Source: Planctomycetota bacterium (GTDB lineage: Bacteria > Planctomycetota > Phycisphaerae > UBA1845 > Fen-1342). Taken from it: a stretch of 37,253 nucleotides of DNA. The position numbers and the translations under genes are program-made. The first letter of the stretch is position 1. Each line of letters begins with the position of its first letter. The stretch covers positions 1 through 37,253 of the forward strand of contig JAHJAR010000353.1 of assembly GCA_018814045.1 (NCBI GenBank). Reading direction: 5' to 3'. Below are positions 1-6,881 of this stretch, piece by piece. The notes beneath the pieces were generated by a model that worked only from the letters and a program-made list of their open reading frames with translations, did no database searches and was not told the DNA's origin.

Positions 1-374
1 CGGCGGGCGCAGCCGCCTTGAGCCGGGATGGTCTGCGTAGTTTGCCGCTGCCCATGCCTTCACGTGAGGCCGCGCCTCCCAGGACGCGGCGGTGGCGGGC
101 TCGGAGCCCGATCTGTCGGTCGCTGCCGCAGCGTCGCCCCGCCCCACGCGGGGATCCCCGATCTGTGAGCTTTTGGCAGCGTCATCGATAATATGCCCCC
201 AAAAGGTCCGATTTCCACCGAACCACCCCGAAATCACCTCGCCGAGAGCCTCCAATTGCCGCCCGCCCGCCCCGCAACGTCATCAGCACGATTCTGTCGG
301 TGCTCATGCGAGAGGGGAACACCACCACCGACGCCCGCGACACCCGAGACACCCCGCCGTCGCAGCAAAGAGAG
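1..374. other. No gene recognised
   Basis: No convincing coding region is visible here. The short plus-strand reading frames are proline/arginine-rich and look like composition artefacts of GC-rich DNA. The stretch lies downstream of the minus-strand DUF3150-like gene, so it is either spacer or the eroded remainder of the same island, whose other members would lie off the left edge of the window. Confidence 0.5.
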
Positions 375-1352
375 TCAATCCAGCACCACTCGCCGCTTGA
401 GCCGCCCGGTGAGCTGGCTGACGGCGTCTGGGTTGAGGATGTGGTTCTTCAACGCCTGGCACGCCCGACCGAGCTTGGCGGCCACGTCCGGCTGCTGGGC
501 CAGGTCCTGGCCCGTCAGTCCCGCAATCTGCTGCTTCAACTGCGTGAGCCTGCCCGCGGCGTCCCCGTCGCCGAAGACGTTCATGCTGTGGAAGCGATCA
601 ATGCGGTCACGGATGCTGTTGAGTGTCTTGCCGTGGACCTGGCCTTTCTGGGCGATGACATGATCGCAGAACTCGGCGACTTTCCGGCGGAAGCCGAGCA
701 CGTACTGCTCGACGAACTGCTGGCACTCTCGCTTGAGATTGGCCTCTATGAGGTTGACCTGTTCGTCACGGGCACGCCGCTGCTCCAACTCCAGCTCGAT
801 GTCCTCGACCGGCGTCAGCTCCGGTGCCCCGGCCACTTTGAATGCATGCCACGACAAACCGAACTTGGCGGGCAACGCCACGGGCAGCGGGTAGCAGGCG
901 TCGGGTATCTCGGGGTGCTGGGCCTGCCAATCGGCCCGAAGGCAGGCGTAGTCGGACAGGAACTGCTGGACGGCCCGGTCGAACTCGGCCCTAAACGTCT
1001 CCAACTGCTCGATGACGGTCTGGACGTGGTTCCACGGCACGAAGTGAGCGTTGGCGGCAGCGAACGACCCGGAGTGCTTCTCCAGGGCATGTCGCGCCCT
1101 CTTCTCGATTTGCTGAAACACCTTGCGAGTCTTCTCGGGATCGAGCAGGCCCTTGGTGCTGAAGCTGGCGATGGCCTTGGCGTCGATCCGGTCCTGGCTC
1201 AGCTCCAGATCGTCAGGATCGTTGCCCACCCGGCAGGACCAGTAGCGGCACTCGATCACGAACAGCATGCCGAGCTTGTAGAGGTCGATGGGCTCGGCGT
1301 CGTTGTCCCCGACGGTGTCGGGCTGCACCTTGGGCGTGGTCAGAAGCGTCAC
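375..1352 (-). CDS. DUF3150-like protein of an AAA+ ATPase module
   Basis: This 325-aa soluble protein has no signal peptide or membrane segment. It has long charged alpha-helical stretches (likely coiled coil, about residues 185-310) and resembles DUF3150 proteins, which occur in plasmids, phages and genomic islands next to MoxR/CobS-type AAA+ ATPases and VWA proteins. Its molecular function is unknown. The start is GTG at 1352, and it overlaps the stop of the upstream 68-aa ORF as GTGA, which implies translational coupling. The truncated AAA+ ATPase sits just upstream of that ORF, so the three form one operon read leftwards. The family call comes from overall pattern and context, not from a catalytic motif. 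Confidence 0.6.
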   Translation of the reverse strand: MTLLTTPKVQPDTVGDNDAEPIDLYKLGMLFVIECRYWSCRVGNDPDDLELSQDRIDAKAIASFSTKGLLDPEKTRKVFQQIEKRARHALEKHSGSFAAANAHFVPWNHVQTVIEQLETFRAEFDRAVQQFLSDYACLRADWQAQHPEIPDACYPLPVALPAKFGLSWHAFKVAGAPELTPVEDIELELEQRRARDEQVNLIEANLKRECQQFVEQYVLGFRRKVAEFCDHVIAQKGQVHGKTLNSIRDRIDRFHSMNVFGDGDAAGRLTQLKQQIAGLTGQDLAQQPDVAAKLGRACQALKNHILNPDAVSQLTGRLKRRVVLD

Positions 1353-1555
1353 GGCGAATCTCCAATATGGGTGTTCGATTCTGAGGCGTGATCGGCGGGC
1401 AACTTCGTTTGGACGGAGTCCAGGAACTGCGCCGACAGTGCGGCCTCTACCCCTGCGTGCTCGACGCAGCCATCTTCGCCAGCTTCGATCCGCAAGGCTG
1501 GCCGGGGGACAACGTCATCCGGTAATTGCGCAGCGCCCACCGCTACGCCGCCCAT
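1349..1555 (-). CDS. Small hypothetical protein between AAA+ and DUF3150 genes
   Basis: This is a 68-aa acidic ORF with no recognisable domain. What supports it is its position. Its ATG at 1555 follows the stop codon of the AAA+ fragment by one base (TGA-C-ATG), and its own TGA overlaps the GTG of the DUF3150-like gene by four bases. Such packing is typical of a real operon. It could be a small partner protein of the ATPase module. An alternative reading on the plus strand (about 1410-1525) is also open but has no start signal. Confidence 0.45.
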   Translation of the reverse strand: MGGVAVGAAQLPDDVVPRPALRIEAGEDGCVEHAGVEAALSAQFLDSVQTKLPADHASESNTHIGDSP

Positions 1556-1556
1556 G

Positions 1557-2078
1557 TCAAATCGCGACGCGACGCTTCCGCCCGTTAGTGCGCGCTGCCT
1601 GCACCTTGTTGCCGCGTCGTGCAGCGCTGGCGGGCTTGGTGTGCCGGTCCAGCCACTCCGTCATCGCCGCCACACGATCGGGATCGGTCTGCGACAGCGA
1701 CCGGACCTCGGGCACGGCTTGCAGCAGGTACTCGGTGGTCAGCTCTTGACCGTCGCAAAACGCCAGCTTGAGACCGGCGACCACGACTTGCTCGATGTCC
1801 GCGCCGCTGTAATCGCCGGTAGCTCCCGCGATGGCTTCGAGGTCAAACAACTCGGCTTCCCGTTTCCTGCGCCGCAGGTGAATCGCGAAGATCTCTCGCC
1901 GCTCCGCGGTCGTCGGCAAGTAGACGCCGAAGATTTCATCGACACGACCCTTCCGCGTAAAGTCGGGCGGCAGCTTGGCGATGTCGTTTGCCGTCATGAT
2001 GATGTAGGCGGGGCGACCGGGACGTGTGAATCCGGCGCAGCGCATGCGCAGCGCACTCGGGAGCGCTTTCGGGCGCAA
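1557..2078 (-). pseudogene. AAA+ ATPase, C-terminal fragment (5' truncated)
   Basis: Only the second half of an AAA+ ATPase of the FtsH/CDC48-like type remains. Visible parts are the sensor-1 strand (IIMTAND), the arginine-finger region (RKGRVDEIF) and the lid helix (GDYSGADIEQVV), followed by a basic C-terminal tail. Walker A and Walker B are absent. Recognisable homology begins around 2012-2030, and the residues before that (a TTG-started reading frame) look unrelated, so the break lies there. The fragment cannot hydrolyse ATP alone. It heads the operon with the 68-aa ORF and DUF3150-like gene and lies about 170 bp from tRNA-Gly, consistent with a deletion at the edge of an integrated element. 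Confidence 0.65.
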
Positions 2079-2135
2079 CGGGGTGCGCTGAATCGGATAA
2101 GTCGGCCGCTACGGGTGACGATTCACAAGTGCATG

Positions 2136-2161
2136 AAAAAACCGCGACTTGCGCCGCAGTT
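2136..2161 (-). terminator. Intrinsic terminator of tRNA-Gly
   Basis: On the minus strand, about 17 bases after the tRNA end, AACTGCG pairs with CGCGGTT (one G-T pair) around a loop of about 8 bases and is followed directly by a run of six T. This is a standard Rho-independent terminator. It is intact, so the chromosome-island junction must lie further left, between about 2012 and 2135. Confidence 0.7.
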
Positions 2162-2177
2162 CATCCTGATTCACAGA

Positions 2178-2249
2178 AGCGGGTGATGGGATTTGAACCC
2201 ACGACATTCACGTTGGCAACGTGACGCTCTACCACTGAGCTACACCCGC
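2178..2249 (-). tRNA. tRNA-Gly (anticodon GCC)
   Basis: The 72-nt sequence folds into a full cloverleaf: acceptor stem GCGGGTG/CACCCGC, D arm GCTC/GAGC, anticodon stem TCACG/CGTGA with loop TTGCCAA (anticodon GCC), T arm GTGGG/CCCAT with loop TTCAAAT, and discriminator T, which is usual for glycine tRNAs. CCA is not encoded. The 3' end faces the AAA+/DUF3150 remnant; tRNA 3' ends are common integration sites. Confidence 0.97.
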
Positions 2250-2288
2250 ATGGGCGGCTGCCGGTCAAAGTCGCAGACCGACGGCTCC

Positions 2289-2317
2289 TATCTATACTCG
2301 GTCGCCGCGCTTTGCAA
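2289..2317 (-). promoter_or_regulatory. Candidate promoter of tRNA-Gly
   Basis: On the minus strand a TTGCAA (2317-2312) lies 15-17 bases before overlapping -10-like hexamers TATAGA (2296-2291) and TAGATA (2294-2289), about 40 bases upstream of the tRNA. The match to a sigma-70 type promoter is moderate. Confidence 0.45.
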
Positions 2318-2722
2318 GTCCAAAAAACGATGTTCGTCCGGCAGCGGCCTGGGGATCTGCGCGGCCGCCGGTGGTTGATCGCGGCGTGGACTGCGGCAGG
2401 TCTGCGATTATCGCCCGCCCCGCTGGCCGGTTCGCGGCCAAGCCTCGCCGAGGTGCTAGCTCTGGTCCGATTCAGCGGTGCCTCGATACCCGCGCAGTCC
2501 ACGAGTGCAGCGACCGTAATCGCGACACATGTTGCGGCGCGGTAGCGGTTTGGGGGTCGGGAGTGTCTTGGTGGCCTGCGTCTGGGACACTGGCCCAGCC
2601 ACAACATTCACAGGGCCAGGACGCGGCACTTGCGGAGCACCCCTACCTGACGCCGGTTTGGTGTGCGAGCCGTGGCTGGCGGGCTACGCACGCCGTGCCG
2701 CTGCCGATAGACTGCTTGAGAG
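2318..2722. other. Intergenic, no gene recognised
   Basis: The stretch between the tRNA promoter and the sugar transferase holds only short, arginine-rich reading frames on both strands, none with a ribosome-binding site or a recognisable domain. A TAGACT hexamer at 2708-2713, nine bases before the sugar transferase start, could be its -10 element. Confidence 0.5.
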
Positions 2723-3397
2723 ATGTCCACAGAGCCGCCCGACACGCCTGTTCGCTGCCCGGCCCGGCCATCGTACCTATGGCTGAAGGCCGTCATTGAC
2801 CGCTACGTTGCCCTGGTTGTGTTCGTCATGGCGGCGCCGCTCCTGGCAACCCTGGCCTGGCTCGTGCGCCGGGACAGCCCCGGGCCAGCGTTCTTTCGAC
2901 AAACGCGGGCCGGGCTGCACGGGCGGCCGTTCACGCTGCTGAAGTTCCGCACGATGCGGACCGACGCCGACCCGTTCGGTGATTCGCCCCAGACCGGCGG
3001 CGACCCGCGCATCACGCGCATGGGGCGCTGGCTGCGGGAAACGAGCCTGGACGAGTTGCCGCAGTTGCTGAATATGCTGCGTGGCGAAATGTCGCTGGTC
3101 GGCCCACGGCCGCTGTACTTGCAGCAGATGGTGGAGTGGGGCGCGCGTCAACGTGGTCGCTTGCTGGTTAAACCGGGGCTCACCGGTCTGGCACAGATCA
3201 ACGGGCGCGGCAGTATCACAATCGAGGAAAAGCTCGAGTGGGACGTGCGCTACGTCGAGAGTGTATGCCTGCGCACCGATCTGGGCATTCTCTGGCACAC
3301 CTTCCGCAGCGTCTGGGCGCGCAGCGGCATCTATGAAGTGCAATATTCACGCGCGCAGGAGCGGCGCAGCACAGTGGCCCCCGAACGCGGCCGATGA
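2723..3397 (+). CDS. Bacterial sugar transferase (small PglC-like phosphoglycosyl transferase)
   Basis: This 224-aa member of the bacterial sugar transferase family (PF02397) would transfer a sugar-1-phosphate from a nucleotide sugar to a polyprenyl phosphate, the first step of exopolysaccharide, O-antigen or glycan assembly, at the inner face of the cytoplasmic membrane. Visible features are one N-terminal membrane helix (about residues 28-47), the substrate-site motif FFRQTRAG, LLKFRTMR, the catalytic-type DELPQLLNMLRGEMSLVGPRP block and the KPGLTGLAQING block. It has the length of monotopic PglC-type enzymes and lacks the extra N-terminal helices of WbaP or WcaJ. The ATG at 2723 has only a weak GAGAG before it. 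No other polysaccharide genes adjoin it; the convergent neighbour ends 15 bp downstream. Confidence 0.88.
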   Translation: MSTEPPDTPVRCPARPSYLWLKAVIDRYVALVVFVMAAPLLATLAWLVRRDSPGPAFFRQTRAGLHGRPFTLLKFRTMRTDADPFGDSPQTGGDPRITRMGRWLRETSLDELPQLLNMLRGEMSLVGPRPLYLQQMVEWGARQRGRLLVKPGLTGLAQINGRGSITIEEKLEWDVRYVESVCLRTDLGILWHTFRSVWARSGIYEVQYSRAQERRSTVAPERGR

Positions 3398-3412
3398 GAA
3401 CGCTCAGACCCC

Positions 3413-4390
3413 CTACTTGGTCTGGGGTTTCGTGACCTTCAGGTACGCTTGCGTCAGGTCATCCTCGGGCCATACGCGCGCCACACGCCGAAAGGCGGCG
3501 TACGACTCGTCGTAGTTGCCGCGTTGGAACTCCAGGAAACCCAGCAGAAAATACGCGTCGACGCTGGCGCGATTCTGCTGGAGATGAGCCGCCAGCGCAT
3601 CCACGTGCGCATCGAACGTGGTGGCGTCCGGATAACACGCCTGCAAATGCAGCGGTACGTAGACCAGCTTGGGCTGCAACTGGAGAGCGCGGCGAAGCAC
3701 TTTACCCGCCTCCTCGTAGTGGCCACGGGCCAGGCGCGCCTGGGCCAGATGGATGCGGCAGGAGGGGTCACCGTTGTCGAGTTCGGCCGCCATCGTCAGC
3801 GTGATCAGGGCGCGGACGTAATCCCCGGCCCGCATTTGCGAAACGCCGAGCCGCAGCGCGCGCTCCTGCGTGCTGAGCAGCCGTTCGCGACGGCGGTTCA
3901 TATCGTCGAGGTTGAAGCGCCGCCGGGCTTCCTCGCGATCGTAGGCGCGACGGGCAAAGTGCGCCTCTTCCCGTTCCCACGGCGACGCGCCCGGGCCGTA
4001 CCAGTGATGGAATTCATATCGGTGGACGAAAGTAATCGGATAGCCGGCGTAGTGGCCCGGCGCGTAGCGACGCTGCCCGGAAACTGAGTAGGGGGCGCGA
4101 TTGAGATACGGCCGCTGTGATTCGTCGGTCGTAGACGCGTCGTCGCGCTCGGGCACCGGCTGCTGCGCGGCGCTGGCGGGCAGTTGTTGCGCGGTGGCGC
4201 GCTGCTGCACAGCGTGCTCTACACGCGGGGCATCGCCCGGTGGTGGAGGGATGACGATCGTCGGTACGCGTTTGCCATCCTTGATGACGTACAGCGGGCG
4301 CTGGTCGTCGTCCGAAGCGTGGGCGACTGTCAGCAGGCCGGCAACGGCAATGATCACCCCCAGCCGAGAACCGAGCGTTGTGCAGCGCAT
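3413..4390 (-). CDS. Secreted TPR-repeat protein
   Basis: The 325-aa protein starts at ATG 4390 behind a GAGGAG ribosome-binding site. It has a Sec signal peptide (hydrophobic residues about 10-24, likely cleavage near VAHA-SDD), a proline-, alanine- and glutamine-rich linker (about 45-110), a charged arginine-rich helix (about 140-175) and then TPR-like helix pairs (about 178-315) with recurring A-x-L-x2-G and Y-x2-A spacing. Such repeats mediate protein-protein contacts; the partner is unknown. It would act in the periplasm. It converges with the sugar transferase, so nothing in the context defines its task. Confidence 0.75.
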   Translation of the reverse strand: MRCTTLGSRLGVIIAVAGLLTVAHASDDDQRPLYVIKDGKRVPTIVIPPPPGDAPRVEHAVQQRATAQQLPASAAQQPVPERDDASTTDESQRPYLNRAPYSVSGQRRYAPGHYAGYPITFVHRYEFHHWYGPGASPWEREEAHFARRAYDREEARRRFNLDDMNRRRERLLSTQERALRLGVSQMRAGDYVRALITLTMAAELDNGDPSCRIHLAQARLARGHYEEAGKVLRRALQLQPKLVYVPLHLQACYPDATTFDAHVDALAAHLQQNRASVDAYFLLGFLEFQRGNYDESYAAFRRVARVWPEDDLTQAYLKVTKPQTK

Positions 4391-4423
4391 AACGGCACTC
4401 CTCGAGACACCCCACCTGTGAGT

Positions 4424-4429
4424 ATTATA
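4424..4429 (-). promoter_or_regulatory. -10 element (TATAAT) of the TPR gene
   Basis: A perfect TATAAT lies on the minus strand 33 bases before the TPR start, leaving room for the GAGGAG site. The -35 region at 17-bp spacing (GTCACT) is weak. Confidence 0.5.
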
Positions 4430-4607
4430 CCCGCGCTGCCCCGGGAAGTGACCAGAAGATACGGGCTCGGCTGAGCTTCCAGGCCGTTTCGCCGATTCGC
4501 CCGAGCGGCTAGACTGTGCTACACGGTGGACGCGCCCAACCGCAACTGGCGGCGCGTGTCCGAGCGGTCAAGGACCGGGCGAACCACGCAACGGTTCTGA
4601 GCTGGAG

Positions 4608-6731
4608 ATGTGCATGGCGCGGTCGGAGATGGAGCGAGTGGAAACCCTCACGGACGAGGGTGACGGGGTGCCCGCCGCTCCCCTGGCTCGCGAACTGCGC
4701 TTGCTTGAGCCATGCGCCGAGCACGTCGCCGAAGAAGTACGGGCGTCCGGGGACAATGGCCATGGCGCGGGTCAACGGCGGGTGACGCAACCGTCTCCTG
4801 GAGTGGCTGAACGCGGCCCGGGTGTGCGCCACACTCCCCAGCATTCCGGCGCGCTGCACCGTCCGAGCGACGAGATCAGGCGGCCGGCGGTCACCGCGGA
4901 CAGCGCTGAAACGGAGCTGGAGGCGTACAAGCTCTCGCTGCGCAAGTACGCACCGGTGCAAAGAGGCGTCGCCGGGTTGCCCTGGCCGGGCCAGTTTCAC
5001 TGCACGAAATGTGACGACACCGTCCCGGGGCGTTTCTGCTACGAGGCCGGCCAAGACCGCATCTACCTCGAATTCGACTGTCCCACATGCGGCCACTATC
5101 GGCAGCGCTGCCACGATGTGCTGTTCGTGAAGAACCAGCCCGGACGCCGGCGTCGGCGACAGCCGCGGCGAACGCATTCCGGCAGCCCGATTCGTCCGGT
5201 GCTGCGCGAGTTGCCGCGGACGGTCGAGACGCTTTGTCCGGAGTGCGGCTGCAACATCCTCGGCCGCTACTACGTCAAGGATGACGCGGTGCTCATAGAC
5301 AAGACCTGTCCCGAGCACGGCTATTTCCGCGACAGAATCAACTCCGATCTGAGCCTGTACCTGCGCGGGCCACGCTTCTCGTTCGAGGATGAACGCGGCG
5401 TGCACACGCCGCAGATCCACGGCGCCCACTCGTGTCCGAGTGACTGCGGCCTCTGCAACCAGCATATCAGCGCGTCCTGCCTGGCGCAGATCGACCTGAC
5501 CAATCGCTGCAACCTGACCTGCCCGGTCTGCTTCGCCAATGCCAACGCCGCTGGATATGTGGCGGAACCACCCTACGAGATGGTCGTCGAGATGCTGCGC
5601 GCCCTGCGCAAGCAACAGCCGTATCCAGCGACGGCGATCCAGTTCACCGGCGGCGAGCCGACTTTGCACCCCGACTTCTTCCGCATCGTCAAGCGGGCCA
5701 ACGAGATGGGCTTCTCGCACGTGCAGGCGGCGACCAACGGGATCGCATTGGCGGAGCGCGAGTACGCCCAACGGGCCGCCGAAGCCGGACTGCACACGCT
5801 GTACCTGCAATTCGACGGGCTGAACGATGACATGTATCGCCGCCTGCGCGCCCAGCCGCTGCTGGAGAAGAAGCTGCGGTGCGTCGAGAACTGCCGCGAG
5901 TTGGACATCAAGATCTGCCTCGTGCCGACCATCGTCAAGACGGTCAATGATGACCAGGTGACGCCGATCTTCCGCTTTGCGGTCGAGAACGCCGACGTCA
6001 TCAGTGCCATCAGCTACCAGCCGGTAGCGTTTACGGGGCGGATCAAACGGCAGGAACTGGAGCGGAAGCGCTACACCCTGGGTGACCTCGCGCACGACTT
6101 GGCGCGCGGCAGCGGCGCCGACCCGCACCGCGATTTCTACCCACTCAGCTTCATCGCTCCGCTGGGGCGCATTCTGCAAACGCTCGATGGCAAACCCAAG
6201 ATCCGGCCCAGTTGCCACAGCGACTGCGCTTTCGGGACGTATTTTTTCGTCACCCCCGAGCGAGAGGCCGTTCCAATCCCCAAGCTGTTCGACATGCCAA
6301 CCCTGTTCGGCGGCTTCAACGAATTGGCGGCTCGCATCAACCGCACGCGTCCCGACGGGATGGCCAACCTGCGCGACAAGCTCGACCTGGCCCTCATATT
6401 CCTGCGGAGCTACCAGTGGCGGCAGCGTGATTTCCGCGTCACCCCGCTGACGTTCATGCACGCGCTGAAGGGCATGACCAACAAGCACGTCGGGCGCGGC
6501 GAAACCGGTAGAAAGACTTACCGCACGCTCATGGCCGCCGGCATGCACTTCATGGATCGCTACAACTTCGACGTCGAACGCATCCGCCGCTGCGTGATCC
6601 AGTACAGCACGCCCGACGGCATTTACCCCTTCTGCGCCATCAACGGCGGGCCAACGTATCGGCCGCTGATCGAAAAGGCTTTGGCAAGCGCGGCGGACGG
6701 CTGCCCGCACAAGACCGCGCCGCGATCCTAA
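4608..6731 (+). CDS. Radical SAM enzyme, Tes-like (COG1964) tetraether-lipid-synthase family
   Basis: The protein has up to 707 aa. The radical SAM cluster motif is CNLTCPVC (C301, C305, C308), followed by the SAM-binding FTGGEP (346-351). Family features of the MJ0619/Tes group are the DKTCPEHGYF ribbon end, SCPSDCGLC (C276, C280, C283) plus C291 just before the core, LQFDG (400-404), and a C-terminal block with C662 and C676. Archaeal Tes joins lipid tails by C-C coupling to make membrane-spanning tetraethers and carries three Fe4S4 clusters plus a rubredoxin-like iron; a role here in coupling or modifying lipid chains is inference. Unusually, a second four-cysteine ribbon (C132, C135, C158, C161) precedes the usual one (C210, C213, C234, H237). 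The first 100 residues look unstructured, so the true start may be ATG 4629 or GTG 4824. Confidence 0.82.
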   Translation: MCMARSEMERVETLTDEGDGVPAAPLARELRLLEPCAEHVAEEVRASGDNGHGAGQRRVTQPSPGVAERGPGVRHTPQHSGALHRPSDEIRRPAVTADSAETELEAYKLSLRKYAPVQRGVAGLPWPGQFHCTKCDDTVPGRFCYEAGQDRIYLEFDCPTCGHYRQRCHDVLFVKNQPGRRRRRQPRRTHSGSPIRPVLRELPRTVETLCPECGCNILGRYYVKDDAVLIDKTCPEHGYFRDRINSDLSLYLRGPRFSFEDERGVHTPQIHGAHSCPSDCGLCNQHISASCLAQIDLTNRCNLTCPVCFANANAAGYVAEPPYEMVVEMLRALRKQQPYPATAIQFTGGEPTLHPDFFRIVKRANEMGFSHVQAATNGIALAEREYAQRAAEAGLHTLYLQFDGLNDDMYRRLRAQPLLEKKLRCVENCRELDIKICLVPTIVKTVNDDQVTPIFRFAVENADVISAISYQPVAFTGRIKRQELERKRYTLGDLAHDLARGSGADPHRDFYPLSFIAPLGRILQTLDGKPKIRPSCHSDCAFGTYFFVTPEREAVPIPKLFDMPTLFGGFNELAARINRTRPDGMANLRDKLDLALIFLRSYQWRQRDFRVTPLTFMHALKGMTNKHVGRGETGRKTYRTLMAAGMHFMDRYNFDVERIRRCVIQYSTPDGIYPFCAINGGPTYRPLIEKALASAADGCPHKTAPRS

Positions 6732-6760
6732 CAGGCCCGCGCCACGACCCCAACAAACCC

Positions 6761-6838
6761 GAGCCGCGACCGTCAGGGAGCGGTTGCCAGCGGCGCCGAC
6801 CGATCCTCGACACAACCGCTCCCTGACGGTCGCGGCTC
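6761..6838. repeat. 26-bp perfect inverted repeat (REP-like palindrome)
   Basis: Arms at 6761-6786 and 6813-6838 are exact reverse complements over 26 bases, separated by 26 bases, so the transcript could form a long hairpin between the radical SAM and sulfatase genes. The arm begins GAGCCGCGACCGTCAGGGAG. The same unit recurs at 36296-36321 with one change, which marks it as a dispersed repeat and not only a local terminator. There is no T-run after it. Confidence 0.9.
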
Positions 6839-6869
6839 TGAAGGACCTCGCAATTGTGAGACACTACTC

Positions 6870-6875
6870 TAGAAT
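6870..6875 (+). promoter_or_regulatory. -10-like TAGAAT, leaderless start of sulfatase gene
   Basis: TAGAAT ends only six bases before the ATG at 6882 and there is no Shine-Dalgarno sequence, so transcription would begin at or next to the start codon. No good -35 box is visible. Confidence 0.4.
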
Positions 6876-6881
6876 GATGGC

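Noticed and set aside
300-1391. Plus-strand reading frame (363 codons) opposite the DUF3150-like gene
   Set aside because: The minus strand has coupled start/stop junctions with its neighbours; the plus frame has no domain or ribosome-binding site.
2161-2607. Minus-strand 148-codon reading frame over the tRNA
   Set aside because: Its C-terminal peptide (SSVVERHVANVNVVGSNPI) is the well-known translation artefact of a tRNA gene.
4509-6815. Long minus-strand reading frame (768 codons) opposite the radical SAM gene
   Set aside because: It is a GC-rich shadow. The plus strand carries the conserved cysteine and SAM motifs, and the minus frame has none.
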